Assembly: GCA_017441585.1 (NCBI GenBank)
Contig: JAFRWW010000070.1
Location: 1-37,262, forward strand
DNA length: 37,262 bases
Direction: 5' to 3'
Source: Lachnospiraceae bacterium
GTDB lineage: Bacteria > Bacillota > Clostridia > Lachnospirales > Lachnospiraceae
Part shown: piece after piece, positions 8,699 to 17,900 of the stretch
Numbering within the stretch: the first letter of the stretch is position 1
Layout of the letters: each line of letters begins with the position of its first letter
Notes under the pieces: model-generated
What the model was told of the DNA's origin: nothing
The model's database searches: none
Seen by the model: only the letters and a program-made list of their open reading frames with translations
Made by a program: the position numbers and the translations under genes

Positions 8699-8755
8699 GT
8701 AACCAATTTGGGTACGAATTTTCTAAATTATACCCAAATCGGTTACCTCTGTCAA
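8699..8755 (-). promoter_or_regulatory. HipBA-like promoter with 16-bp inverted-repeat operator
   Basis: On the minus strand, TTGACA (8750-8755) and TATAAT (8727-8732) are exact consensus hexamers separated by 17 bases. Two inverted arms, GTAACCAATTTGGGTA (8699-8714) and TACCCAAATCGGTTAC (8731-8746), match at 15 of 16 positions. The upstream arm fills the -35/-10 spacer and the downstream arm covers the start of the transcript. A dimeric XRE repressor on both arms would block a very strong promoter, as in HipB/HipA-type autoregulation. The promoter hexamers and repeat are read directly; binding is inferred. Confidence 0.85.
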
Positions 8756-8770
8756 TGATCAAAATACTTT

Positions 8771-9184
8771 TCAGGGCTGCAGCGCTTCATAAAACTCAGG
8801 CATTTCACGATTGACACGGACAGGCTTTCCTTCACTGTTCAAAAAGCAGTGTTCACTGACTGCCTCACATACCAAAGTCCCGTCCTGCTTTTTCATCTCA
8901 TATCCGATCACCAGTTTTACGCCCCTAAACTCTTTGACCCAGGTATATACTTCCACCACATCGGCAAAGGTGGTGGAATTTTTGTAACTGACATCTACCC
9001 TGATCACGGGTGAGAACACGCCCTTTTCCTCAAGCTTTTCATAATCCCAGCCGATGTCATGGAGGAAGGCCACACGGGCCTCCTCCATCCACCTGATATA
9101 ATTTGAATGATGCGTGACCTGCATCCTGTCGGTCTCATAATACTGGACCGTGTGGGTGTATAAATGTTTGTTTTCTGAATTCAT
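8771..9184 (-). CDS. Acyl-CoA thioesterase, YbgC/4-hydroxybenzoyl-CoA thioesterase family (hotdog fold)
   Basis: A 137-residue single hotdog-fold protein, the usual length for the family. The N-terminus carries the family signature YYETDRMQVTHHSNYIRWME (residues 15-34), which includes the Asp and the His/Asn of the active site. The second half has the expected VSYKNSTTFAD and SEHCFLN strands. Members hydrolyse acyl-CoA or acyl-ACP thioesters in the cytosol; the chain-length preference cannot be read from the sequence. The ATG has only a modest purine-rich stretch upstream. It is separated from the giant surface protein gene by 72 nt holding a dispersed repeat. No pathway genes adjoin it. Confidence 0.88.
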   Translation of the reverse strand: MNSENKHLYTHTVQYYETDRMQVTHHSNYIRWMEEARVAFLHDIGWDYEKLEEKGVFSPVIRVDVSYKNSTTFADVVEVYTWVKEFRGVKLVIGYEMKKQDGTLVCEAVSEHCFLNSEGKPVRVNREMPEFYEALQP

Positions 9185-9216
9185 AATGTGCTTATTCTTT
9201 CTATAGATTTACTTTT

Positions 9217-9248
9217 GTTATGATGCCTGCTCTTTCAGGATTCTTCAC
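9217..9248. repeat. Dispersed repeat, family B (ATGCCTGCTCTTTCAxGATTCTT)
   Basis: The stretch containing GCCTGCTCTTTCAGGATTCT recurs almost unchanged at 25697-25727 and in a shorter form at 19838-19866. It lies between the stop of the surface protein gene and the thioesterase start. The shared core ends in a GATTCTT/GATCCTT block that resembles one half of the commoner REP-like repeat (family A), so the two may be variants of one element. Confidence 0.55.
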
Positions 9249-9256
9249 TTTTACGA

Positions 9257-12200
9257 TCACTTATAGCTCAACGTGAATGCGCCGCCTTCCAGCTCGTAAT
9301 AATAATTGCCCTGTGCCTTTATCCTGATGATATAATGGCCTGCAGGCGCGCCGGCGTTTGACGATGCGTCAAAACTCTTACCCTTATTTGCGCCCTCATC
9401 GGTACATACCATCACGATAGAAGCAGGAATCAGATCCTTCTTTACATTCAGCTTCTTAGTCTTACTGTTCAGGACTACCTCAGCCTTTGAAAGGAACTTA
9501 ACCTTCTTTCCCTCCTTCACCGCAAGTTCTTTCTTTTTGGGCGTGATCGTGGCATCCGATATGGAGCGGGGACATATGTTAAAGGTTCCCGTTGCCTTCT
9601 TTGCCGCCTTATATGAGCCCTTAAACTTGATGATATAAGTCGGCTGCTTTGCACCCTTACCGGCCTCAAACTTACCTGTCTCTTCGTTATAGGTCATGTT
9701 CGCATTTTTGTTATTCTTATAAGAAACCTTGTAATCCGTGCCCTCGGAAAGCGCCTTGCCTTCGGCATTTGTCACCGTGATCTTCGGCGTCTTCTTTGTA
9801 CCGTCATAAGTATTATTTTCCAGGGTTATGCTTACGGTGTACTCTTTTCCATCCTCACCCTTGACCTTTTGCGCATCCGAATAAGAAGTCTTAAATACAT
9901 TGGGGTCGGCCTTATCTGCGCTCACGGATCCTTTACCGCCATGTCCCGGATCATCAGGATCATCAGGATCATCCGTGCCCGGACCATCGGGATCAGGTCC
10001 CGGTCCCGGAGGATTGGATCCGGTAGCAGGTATCACTACGTCCTGAGGCGCTATCTCCGTCAAGCCGTCCTTGTCGGAAAAATATGTGTCACACTCTGCG
10101 CAGTACCAGTACTCTATATTTCCGGGAGTAGTCTTAGTCGCCTCAACCCTGACATATCTAACCAAAGAGTGGGTATGGTCGATCTTAGGAATAACCTTTG
10201 TTTCCACATGTTCCGGAGCTCTGTTGCACACTCTCCTCCAAAGACCGTCCTCCTTGACTGTAGCCCTCTTCACCAAAGTCCACTCGCCCCAGTCATGACC
10301 CAGTCTTGATATCACCCTGTGAATGGTTTCATTCTCGACTTCTTCATTGCAGTATGAACACGTATAACTGCGGACTTCGTCATAAGAGCCATCCGTTTCA
10401 CAGGTTGCTTCCACCCTGTTCTGTATCTCAATGGTGATGTCAGTATCATCCTCATCACATCTGTGCTCCGCCTTATAGGGGATATAATATGACGGCAGGT
10501 AGTATTCATTCTTGGCATTCTCATCATTATCTGCCGCATATTCATTGCCTGCATATATGAGTTTGGTTCCCAGACCTACATACTTTCCAAAATAAGTACC
10601 ATAATCTGCATTCACCTGCACATGACAGATATTAAGGTCACACTCTTCACCCGCATTAAATATGTGATAAGCATCGCCAAAAGGATAGAGGGTATGATCA
10701 TCCTTATCCCTTGCAGTACAGTAATCATAGGTTATCCCATCCTCAAAGGAAAGATCATACTCTGCAAAAGCGACGCCGTCACCGCACATTAAGACAGGAG
10801 CCGACTTTAAAAGCACGCTGTCCAGTTCCTCTTCCCACTGCAGATAAAGTGTATAGTCCCTGTTTACACTCATCCCCAAAACATTATAGAAATCATTTTC
10901 ATAATCGGCTTTATCCGGATAGAATCTCTCCGGCATAGGGATAAGGCTTTGTTCATGATCACTTTGCATTAAGCGGTAGTCGTCAAATTCCTTAAGCGCT
11001 ATACCTGCCTCATCCATATATTTATTTACATTGCCGTTATAGTTCTCATCACAATCTGCCTGCATCTGTTCATATTCGGCAAAGGTGAGATCTCCGCCTT
11101 TACGCAGCAGGGCCAACGGGATCGACAGTTTATCATAAGGGAACAGACTCGTACCCGCGGGAACCTCTTTCATTGAATAAACCGCTTTTGAACCGTCAGG
11201 ATAATTAAGATCCAGTTTGATAGTAGCGGTGCCGTTCTTTGGTCTAAAGCTGAATACAAAGGAACATTCATTTTCCGAATAATAGTACACGGTCGTCTTC
11301 TTACCGTTTACAAAGACTTCGGGGAGCTCGGATTCACTGATGCAATATCCTTCATCTTCATTCGCATGAAGATACATCTCACAGTAATAGGTTTTGCCCG
11401 CCTCCATGGCTTCTCCGTAGCAGGATTCCTCAAATGCCTCATCCGAATAAATGCCGTTGCAATACCATCTGTAACCCTCAGCTTTTCCGGAATACTCCTG
11501 ATCCGGATTAAAGGCCGAACCCGCCAGAGGAACCATCAGCGGAACAGACGCTGCCTTAAGCGGCACTATCGGTATCCACTTTGCATAGAAGGTCACATCC
11601 TTATCGGGAAGAATGTAATCTCTTAAATCAACCGGATTTCCCGCAAAGTCCTTATCCGTATACCAGGTAACTGAATATCTGTTACCTAAGCCGTCTTCAT
11701 ATACCAGCTCATCCATTTGACACAGATTACTGTATTCTATAAATGACCTTAATGTATCACCGTTTTCAAAGGTATAACTCTCACCGACGCTCCCCGGCAG
11801 CGCGCCTTTTTTATTCAGGTCAAATTTTAAAGTATGCTTTGCGGGATCACCTATGGTATACTTTTTGAATGCGCAGATCCATGATGAGTCATCATACGGA
11901 TAACTGAAAACACCGCTTACCATAAGCTTTTCACCATTCAGGATAACCTCCAGATCGGACCAGTCGATCTGTATCTCCTCCTCATTAAAATAAAGCTTAA
12001 ACCCGGCGTAATAGGAATGATCATTTTTAAATTCCTCATCGCCATCCATTATTTCTGTCAGATCGTCACCATATTCAAAAGCGCTCTTCATGCCCCCGTA
12101 ATATGCTTCCATCCATTCAATATCACATTCAAGCTGTGAGCATTCCACATCCGAAACACGGTCTCCCGCGGCGAGTTCTTCAGGCAGCATGGCAGGATCA

Positions 12201-15200
12201 TCTTCCGTCAGGGTTATCTTCTTTGGACTCAACGTCCAGACAGCCTTATATACGGTCTCATTTTTTACCAGTCCCAATGAATCATCACAGCTTCCGTTAT
12301 AGAGATAATCTCCCTCATCCCAGGGATTCCACTTATCACCATCCGTACACTTCCAGCCCTCAAATCTGTAATTTTCTTTAACCGGAACGGGATAGGCAAA
12401 TAATGTATTTTCTTTATCTTTATAGGTATATGTACCATCCTCATTATCCGTGACGGGCGCTCCGGGGGCCCAGGTTTCAATACTGCCGTCATCGGTATCA
12501 AAGGTCATGCTGCATTCTTCCCCGTCCTTCCAGGCAACATATACGGTATCCAGAGAATCCGGAACTTTATAATCTTCCTTTTCATAAAACAAACTATCGC
12601 CTTCTGCCACATCGCCTGAATGATCCAGCAAATAATAATCAAAATCCAGCTTACAAGAATAATTAACCAGGCCGCCGTATTCGAGATAATATCCCTTATT
12701 ACCGAGCACATCGAATATATAATAACCTAATTCAGACCAGGTAAGCCCCACGGGAGCATAAAAACTGACTTTAGTTTCGCGCTCCCCATCATCCAGCACA
12801 TCAAAATCGGTGCAGTCCTCATAGGCCTCATCCGGGATGAATATACCTCCGTTTGCATCAAGGATATATTTCTTTCCATCCACTACTTCCAGTTTCAAAA
12901 ATGACCCTTCCAGTTTTTTATCAGCCAGATTTTTAAAGGCATCCTCATCGCCATCCTTTGTCACAAGGTATTCCTCATAATCCTCCTGACCTACCGCAAA
13001 GGCTATGGCCTTACCTTTTTTAACGGGAGTCACACTGATGATGTCAAATTCGGCATCCACCTTTACCGTGTTATCATCAGGACCCTTTTTAAGCCCTTCC
13101 TGTATCCCCTCATCGGTAAAGGAATCCACTGTGGCGCACAGGTATATCACATCCTCCGTAGCATGATAAGGCTCATATTCCATACCGAAATCATAATCCG
13201 CCCCCATAGGTATAGCAGCGATGCTTTCCATGCCGTCCCATTTATCCATACCGTTTATAACGATCACCTTTTTGGGTTTAACGACGGGAGCATAGCCGTC
13301 CTTAGGGATAAAGCAGAGATTATAATCCATATTGCTTCTCATGGTAAAGGTAAGCAATTCATCATCGTCAAAAACTCTGAAGCCCCTCTCATTAAGGGCC
13401 GACTGTGCATCAGTCTTTCCATCCGCGACATCCTCATAATAACCATCAGAGATTATATAAAGATCATAATTATCAAGGACTTCCTTAAAAAGAGCTTCCT
13501 CATCCGTATCAGGTTCGGGTATATAGCTTGCCATGAGTTCAGTCTCATTCACAGTGGCGCCCAATTCAAATTCCGTGGACCATCTCTCATAAAGGCTCCC
13601 GTTCACCTCTGCCATGGCTTCAAGATATGCCCACAGATCATCTCCCAGTCCGAAATTATCTTCCGCATCATGGGCTTCAATGGGATCCATTTCACACCAG
13701 TCTCCCCAATCATCCTGAAATACAGAAAAGCCATGAGCCGGGTATGACACATTTTTTACCGTTATAGGCTTTGTCCCGTCACTTACGGAAAAACCTGCGT
13801 TAGATTCTTTGTAATAATTAAAGTTCATCTCTCCCCCGGACCAGACCAGATAATAGGGCGAAAGAAGACGCATACCTATACTCTTTGCCTCACACTCACC
13901 ACCGGTAGCCCAGATCACGCCGCCCCTTATCGTTGTATTCTTGATAGGGGATGTATAAAGGCCGGTACTCTCATTCGTTGCCTCGCCTCCCGTAGCCACA
14001 AGGGTACCATCATCGACGATAAGCGCGCCTTCTGACTTAAGACCTATACTGCTGTTGTTATTAGCTGAAGACCCGCCGGCCAGGCCGCCCAGAGCATCTA
14101 TACCGCATTCTTCCCTGACCTCACAGTCCATTTCCAGACTGTTTGCATGAAGACCGATGCTGCTTCCGTTTGTAGAATCACCACCCTGGGCTACCAGCTT
14201 TCCACCTTGGAGATTTATCTTATTTCCCGCAGCATCTTTTTGATAAAAACCTATACTGAGCGCATGCGTACCTGTCAGGGCTCCGCCTGTAGCATAGGTC
14301 AGGCCACCGTTAACGGTCACATGGCCGCCGGCGTAGATTCCGTCACTGTTACCGGTGGACGAACGTGAGGACGAATCACTGTCCCCAGCCTTAGTCTCGA
14401 TGTTACCGCCGTTTATCATGAGATTGCCACTGTCCACATATATTCCGTAGGTATAGGCCTTACCGTTTGAATCCTGAATATCTGCAGATGAAACATTGAT
14501 GCTGCCATCCTCAACAGTCAGTCCGTTGCCTGCAAATATTCCATAGGATTTTGCCGATTCGGTGTTTTTGCCTCCTGCTTTCATGACATTGGAATCGATA
14601 GTTATGACTCCGCTGTTTATGGTGATCTCATCATTAGCATATATTCCACTGTTCCTGACACTGTTACCCTTTACATTTCCCACATGGATATCTGCAGTGA
14701 AACCACCATCATCACCATCCTTTTGCTCTTCTATGGTCAGGTTTTTGCCACAGTAAACGCCCATTGCCTCATTTGAGACTGAGCCTGCGGATTCATTGCC
14801 GTCACTTGTCGCCAGTTTTCCCAGTTCTCCCGATTTATTTCTAAGGATCAGATTTCCTGTCACATATATACCATATACTTTTGCCCAGCCATTGCCCGGA
14901 GCAGTGTCAAACCAGGTCTTATCATCCGTGAATTCAACGATCAGATCTCCGTCTGCATATAAGCATGCATAGGAATTATCACCCAGGGGTACCCCTGCCT
15001 TCGTATCTTCAAAATCCCTGATGGTGAGGACGCCATTCTTATACTCTATATAAGCATCAGAAGTATGGGTCTCATCAAAATCCAGTTCTCCGTTTTTGAA
15101 AATCTGATAATTCGCACTGAAGATATCAGCCGACGGTTTTCCGATCTTAACGCTCTCGGCAGGATTCCAGTCATCAGGAAGGCCTAAGGAATCTTCTTCA

Positions 15201-15517
15201 GCCGGCATTTCATCGGATAATGCTTCTTCAGCAGCCATCTCAGAAGTCACTTCAGCCTCAGGATTCTCTTCATTCCCCTTAAGTAAAGATTCTTCGCGTC
15301 GCTCAGAATGACAATCGGAAGCCTTCACATCCTCTTCCGTGACCGTCACATCCTCTTCCGAAGCATCGATAATCGCCTCCTCCTGCTCTGTGACGTTCTC
15401 ATATTCAGCATCCTCAGCCGCATAAACAAAGCCGGCCTGAGGGATCATTCCCATTATCAAAGCCGCGCTCATAAACACTGCTGCCATTTGCTTTCCCAAT
15501 CTGTTTTTCCTTCCCAT
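9257..15517 (-). CDS. Giant exported surface protein: beta-helix-like N-half, InlB-type repeats, C-terminal Ig-like modules
   Basis: A 2086-residue protein. A signal peptide (about 1-34, ending VYAA) is followed by an acidic linker. Residues about 130-600 hold short repeated turns (GIYVTGNLIL, GIYANDEITI, GIFAGNGLTV, GIYVDSGNLMI) typical of a right-handed beta-helix. The middle part has InlB/Listeria-Bacteroides-like modules (YRFEGWKCTDGD, DVTFYAKW, YTLYLQWEEE). Near 1800 are two cysteine-pair modules (CSYC, CAEC), then a Pro/Gly/Asp linker and C-terminal modules common in Lachnospiraceae surface proteins (YDGTKKTPKITV). I see no LPxTG or SLH anchor. The ATG follows AGGAGGT. The gene lies 46 nt behind the HD-GYP gene on the same strand. 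Residues 69-80 (CHSERREESLLK) are a dispersed repeat translated in frame. An adhesin or glycan-binding role is likely but unproved. Confidence 0.85.
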   Translation of the reverse strand: MGRKNRLGKQMAAVFMSAALIMGMIPQAGFVYAAEDAEYENVTEQEEAIIDASEEDVTVTEEDVKASDCHSERREESLLKGNEENPEAEVTSEMAAEEALSDEMPAEEDSLGLPDDWNPAESVKIGKPSADIFSANYQIFKNGELDFDETHTSDAYIEYKNGVLTIRDFEDTKAGVPLGDNSYACLYADGDLIVEFTDDKTWFDTAPGNGWAKVYGIYVTGNLILRNKSGELGKLATSDGNESAGSVSNEAMGVYCGKNLTIEEQKDGDDGGFTADIHVGNVKGNSVRNSGIYANDEITINSGVITIDSNVMKAGGKNTESAKSYGIFAGNGLTVEDGSINVSSADIQDSNGKAYTYGIYVDSGNLMINGGNIETKAGDSDSSSRSSTGNSDGIYAGGHVTVNGGLTYATGGALTGTHALSIGFYQKDAAGNKINLQGGKLVAQGGDSTNGSSIGLHANSLEMDCEVREECGIDALGGLAGGSSANNNSSIGLKSEGALIVDDGTLVATGGEATNESTGLYTSPIKNTTIRGGVIWATGGECEAKSIGMRLLSPYYLVWSGGEMNFNYYKESNAGFSVSDGTKPITVKNVSYPAHGFSVFQDDWGDWCEMDPIEAHDAEDNFGLGDDLWAYLEAMAEVNGSLYERWSTEFELGATVNETELMASYIPEPDTDEEALFKEVLDNYDLYIISDGYYEDVADGKTDAQSALNERGFRVFDDDELLTFTMRSNMDYNLCFIPKDGYAPVVKPKKVIVINGMDKWDGMESIAAIPMGADYDFGMEYEPYHATEDVIYLCATVDSFTDEGIQEGLKKGPDDNTVKVDAEFDIISVTPVKKGKAIAFAVGQEDYEEYLVTKDGDEDAFKNLADKKLEGSFLKLEVVDGKKYILDANGGIFIPDEAYEDCTDFDVLDDGERETKVSFYAPVGLTWSELGYYIFDVLGNKGYYLEYGGLVNYSCKLDFDYYLLDHSGDVAEGDSLFYEKEDYKVPDSLDTVYVAWKDGEECSMTFDTDDGSIETWAPGAPVTDNEDGTYTYKDKENTLFAYPVPVKENYRFEGWKCTDGDKWNPWDEGDYLYNGSCDDSLGLVKNETVYKAVWTLSPKKITLTEDDPAMLPEELAAGDRVSDVECSQLECDIEWMEAYYGGMKSAFEYGDDLTEIMDGDEEFKNDHSYYAGFKLYFNEEEIQIDWSDLEVILNGEKLMVSGVFSYPYDDSSWICAFKKYTIGDPAKHTLKFDLNKKGALPGSVGESYTFENGDTLRSFIEYSNLCQMDELVYEDGLGNRYSVTWYTDKDFAGNPVDLRDYILPDKDVTFYAKWIPIVPLKAASVPLMVPLAGSAFNPDQEYSGKAEGYRWYCNGIYSDEAFEESCYGEAMEAGKTYYCEMYLHANEDEGYCISESELPEVFVNGKKTTVYYYSENECSFVFSFRPKNGTATIKLDLNYPDGSKAVYSMKEVPAGTSLFPYDKLSIPLALLRKGGDLTFAEYEQMQADCDENYNGNVNKYMDEAGIALKEFDDYRLMQSDHEQSLIPMPERFYPDKADYENDFYNVLGMSVNRDYTLYLQWEEELDSVLLKSAPVLMCGDGVAFAEYDLSFEDGITYDYCTARDKDDHTLYPFGDAYHIFNAGEECDLNICHVQVNADYGTYFGKYVGLGTKLIYAGNEYAADNDENAKNEYYLPSYYIPYKAEHRCDEDDTDITIEIQNRVEATCETDGSYDEVRSYTCSYCNEEVENETIHRVISRLGHDWGEWTLVKRATVKEDGLWRRVCNRAPEHVETKVIPKIDHTHSLVRYVRVEATKTTPGNIEYWYCAECDTYFSDKDGLTEIAPQDVVIPATGSNPPGPGPDPDGPGTDDPDDPDDPGHGGKGSVSADKADPNVFKTSYSDAQKVKGEDGKEYTVSITLENNTYDGTKKTPKITVTNAEGKALSEGTDYKVSYKNNKNANMTYNEETGKFEAGKGAKQPTYIIKFKGSYKAAKKATGTFNICPRSISDATITPKKKELAVKEGKKVKFLSKAEVVLNSKTKKLNVKKDLIPASIVMVCTDEGANKGKSFDASSNAGAPAGHYIIRIKAQGNYYYELEGGAFTLSYK
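9948..9974. repeat. Three copies of a 9-bp tandem repeat in the Asp-Pro linker
   Basis: GGATCATCA occurs twice in succession (9948-9956, 9957-9965), followed by GGATCATCC (9966-9974). Read on the minus strand it encodes the Asp-Asp-Pro part of the flexible linker before the C-terminal modules of the giant surface protein. Copy number could change in frame, altering linker length. Confidence 0.8.
15286..15314 (-). repeat. Dispersed REP-like repeat (family A) inside a coding sequence
   Basis: The 29 bases match the intergenic family A repeats in layout: GATTCTTCG, a short centre, then GCTCAGAATGAC. They are read in frame as CHSERREESL just after the signal peptide of the giant surface protein. 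The flanking linker is acidic and otherwise lacks Cys, so this looks like an insertion of a mobile or copied repeat that kept the reading frame. Confidence 0.75.
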
Positions 15518-15563
15518 GACTTACCTCCTATGCTTTCTCCTCATGATTTCTTAACTAATGTCA

Positions 15564-17732
15564 TTAACTTAAGCCCGACACCTCGTTATACTTCTTCAAT
15601 ACAGCCTTAACTTCATCCAGGTGGTCCATGAACACCTCTACTACCTTCGGATCAAAGGCAGTGCCGACGCCTTCCGTTATGATACCCAGCGCCTTATCAA
15701 GAGGCATGGCATCCTTATAACAACGCTTTGAACTAAGGGCGTCAAATACATCCGCCACAGCCATGACACGGGCCGACAGGGGAATGACCTCTCCATACAA
15801 CCCCTCAGGATATCCTGTGCCATCCCACTTTTCATGATGATAAGCCGCCATATTCCGCGCTTCCTTAAGATAATTCTCACCCTGCATGGTACTGATAGCC
15901 TGATCCAGGATCTTTTTGCCCGCAGTGGTATGAGTCTTCATGATCTCATACTCTTCAGGTGTCAGCTTGCCGGGCTTTTGCAATATCGCATCGGGTATAT
16001 TTATCTTGCCCACATCATGAAGAGGTGCCGACATCTCCACGTCGGACATATATTTTTCCGTCAGCTTATCCACATAATAACCTTTTTCCTTAAGACCATT
16101 GAGAATAATACGCACATAGGCCGCCGTCTTCTGGATATGGGCTCCCGTATCGGAGTCGCGGTTTTCCACCAGGTCTGCCATGGTGATGATCAGACCATTC
16201 TGCATCTGGGTCACGGTACTCATGTAATGGCGGATATCCTTCATCTGCTTCAGAGTATCCGACGTCATAGTACAAAGCACCTTGTACAGACTTTCCACCT
16301 CATCACCCGTCTTTATCTCCAGCCCTTTAAGTTTTTCGACGCTTTCCTGATGACGGGCAAGATCAGCCGCATCATATAAGTCATCACGCTCATAGACAAA
16401 ATTGCCCGCCGCATAAGTCATACTGTCTATGGGATAGACCAGATAACTTCTCGACAGCCACAGGCCCGCGCACATTATCAGCAAAAAGAAACCTGAGAAG
16501 AAAAGCACCGCTCTCAAAATATACTGGCTCACATATCCCGAAAGATATTTCATGGACACATCCGCACAGGTATAGCAGACGCACCTGCGGGAAGAATCAT
16601 ACACAGGGTGATATACCGTCAAAACCCATCCCGTTATATCATCGGACTCCACCGGAGCTATCTCCTGCCCCGACAAAAGAGCAGGCACATAAGGTTCAAA
16701 GGCCTCCTCAAATTCATATATGTCACCGGGCTCACCTCCCGGCGTATCGGGAGTATCCACATCAAAAACTACATGACATCCGTCTTTTCTTATCTGAAGC
16801 ACATATAGATACTGCACGCCGGATGAATTCTCCAGGATCTTTGCCAGGGTTTCATCCGTAGCTTTGTATCCTTCCACCTCTTCACCATAGCGGATATAAT
16901 CATCCACCTTGGAAGAATCTATGACCTGGGCTGCAAATTTAACCGCGCTGTACGCATTTTCCAGATACATTTCTTTAGCATTTTCAAAATAAAGAGATAC
17001 ACTGATCCACGCCATTATTATGGTTATGGACAGTGCCGAAAGAACTATGAGCATTGTGACCCTGGTCTGAAGTGAATGGGGGCTCCTTTTTTTCTCGATA
17101 TCCTTAATCTCTTTGGGCGACAGAGGTCTTTGCTTCCATATGCTGTCGCGCAGAGCCTTTTTTTTATCCTCGGGAATGAAATGAAGCACCAGAAGACCGA
17201 TCAGTAATGACACGCCCTTATCCACTATATTAAGACAGATATTCAGGGCTATAAATACGGCAAAAGGATCCACGCCACGAGACTGTGATATCCTCTGTAT
17301 GGCATCGGTTATATATTCGTATTCCGGCTGACCTGCCAGAAGCCACTCAAAAATGGCACCAAGACCTCCGCATATAATGGCAAACAAAACAATGATCCCT
17401 GCCACCTTAACAGGATTCTTATGATGACCTCTATATACAAACCATGAAGTGAGTACCGCCACCGTGGCGTTCAATACGGCATAGTAAACTATGGAATTGT
17501 GGAAAAATCCGCACAGCAGATTAGTGACCACCGCCGTGATGATACCCGGGATCAGACCACCGGCCCCCGCTACGATAATAGTGCCTATGGTATCCACATA
17601 TACGGGCAGATCCAGCTTATGCGCCGCAAAGGCCAGGGTCACATTGATCACTATCCCTAAAAATATGGACATATTGAGCATAAACGCCCGGCTTTTGATC
17701 ACTTCTTTTGTATTTATCTTATCCGGTTTCAA
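15564..17732 (-). CDS. Membrane HD-GYP cyclic-di-GMP phosphodiesterase with extracytoplasmic sensor
   Basis: A 722-residue protein. About five N-terminal membrane helices (residues 15-190; VYVDTIGTIIVAGAGGLIPG resembles the S-component/MASE-like membrane sensors) precede a further helix (about 225-250). An extracytoplasmic sensor of about 150 residues, another helix and a HAMP-like linker follow, then an HD-GYP domain. That domain shows the outer His of TGAHIQKT, HDVGKINIPD, the HHEKWDGTGYP signature and ADVFDALSSKRCYK. HD-GYP enzymes hydrolyse cyclic di-GMP using a bimetal centre, and all key residues are present. The start appears to be TTG, with AAGGAGA eight bases upstream. The giant surface protein follows after 46 nt, so c-di-GMP turnover and surface display may be coordinated. 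Confidence 0.92.
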   Translation of the reverse strand: MKPDKINTKEVIKSRAFMLNMSIFLGIVINVTLAFAAHKLDLPVYVDTIGTIIVAGAGGLIPGIITAVVTNLLCGFFHNSIVYYAVLNATVAVLTSWFVYRGHHKNPVKVAGIIVLFAIICGGLGAIFEWLLAGQPEYEYITDAIQRISQSRGVDPFAVFIALNICLNIVDKGVSLLIGLLVLHFIPEDKKKALRDSIWKQRPLSPKEIKDIEKKRSPHSLQTRVTMLIVLSALSITIIMAWISVSLYFENAKEMYLENAYSAVKFAAQVIDSSKVDDYIRYGEEVEGYKATDETLAKILENSSGVQYLYVLQIRKDGCHVVFDVDTPDTPGGEPGDIYEFEEAFEPYVPALLSGQEIAPVESDDITGWVLTVYHPVYDSSRRCVCYTCADVSMKYLSGYVSQYILRAVLFFSGFFLLIMCAGLWLSRSYLVYPIDSMTYAAGNFVYERDDLYDAADLARHQESVEKLKGLEIKTGDEVESLYKVLCTMTSDTLKQMKDIRHYMSTVTQMQNGLIITMADLVENRDSDTGAHIQKTAAYVRIILNGLKEKGYYVDKLTEKYMSDVEMSAPLHDVGKINIPDAILQKPGKLTPEEYEIMKTHTTAGKKILDQAISTMQGENYLKEARNMAAYHHEKWDGTGYPEGLYGEVIPLSARVMAVADVFDALSSKRCYKDAMPLDKALGIITEGVGTAFDPKVVEVFMDHLDEVKAVLKKYNEVSGLS

Positions 17733-17786
17733 TTTCCGATTCTCCTTAGTAATCCCGTATTCGCATCACATGTCACAATCATCTTC

Positions 17787-17814
17787 ATTCTATCACAGAA
17801 TCATACAATTGTAA
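17787..17814 (-). promoter_or_regulatory. Candidate promoter of the HD-GYP gene
   Basis: On the minus strand, TTACAA (17809-17814) and TAGAAT (17787-17792) are 16 bases apart, about 55 bases upstream of the TTG start. The upstream gene is cut off by a strong terminator immediately before it, so a promoter is needed here. Confidence 0.42.
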
Positions 17815-17841
17815 CCATGCGATAAACATCCTCAGTTCACT

Positions 17842-17874
17842 AAAAAACAACACCCCGGGAACCATCCCGGGGTG
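17842..17874 (-). terminator. Rho-independent terminator of the NlpC/P60 gene
   Basis: A perfect 10-bp GC-rich stem (CACCCCGGGA 17851-17860 with TCCCGGGGTG 17865-17874) encloses the 4-base loop ACCA. On the minus strand it is followed by TTGTTTTTTA. It lies 26 nt past the stop of the wall hydrolase gene and separates it from the HD-GYP gene. Confidence 0.93.
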
Positions 17875-17900
17875 CTGTCTCGTAAATATAAGAAGGTTTA

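Noticed and set aside
13163..13747. Plus-strand frame of 194 codons
   Set aside because: Antisense to the giant surface protein; Ile/His/Arg-rich with no ribosome binding site.
15295..15313. CHSERREES as a conserved protein motif
   Set aside because: The same DNA occurs in non-coding gaps, so its protein reading is a by-product of the repeat.
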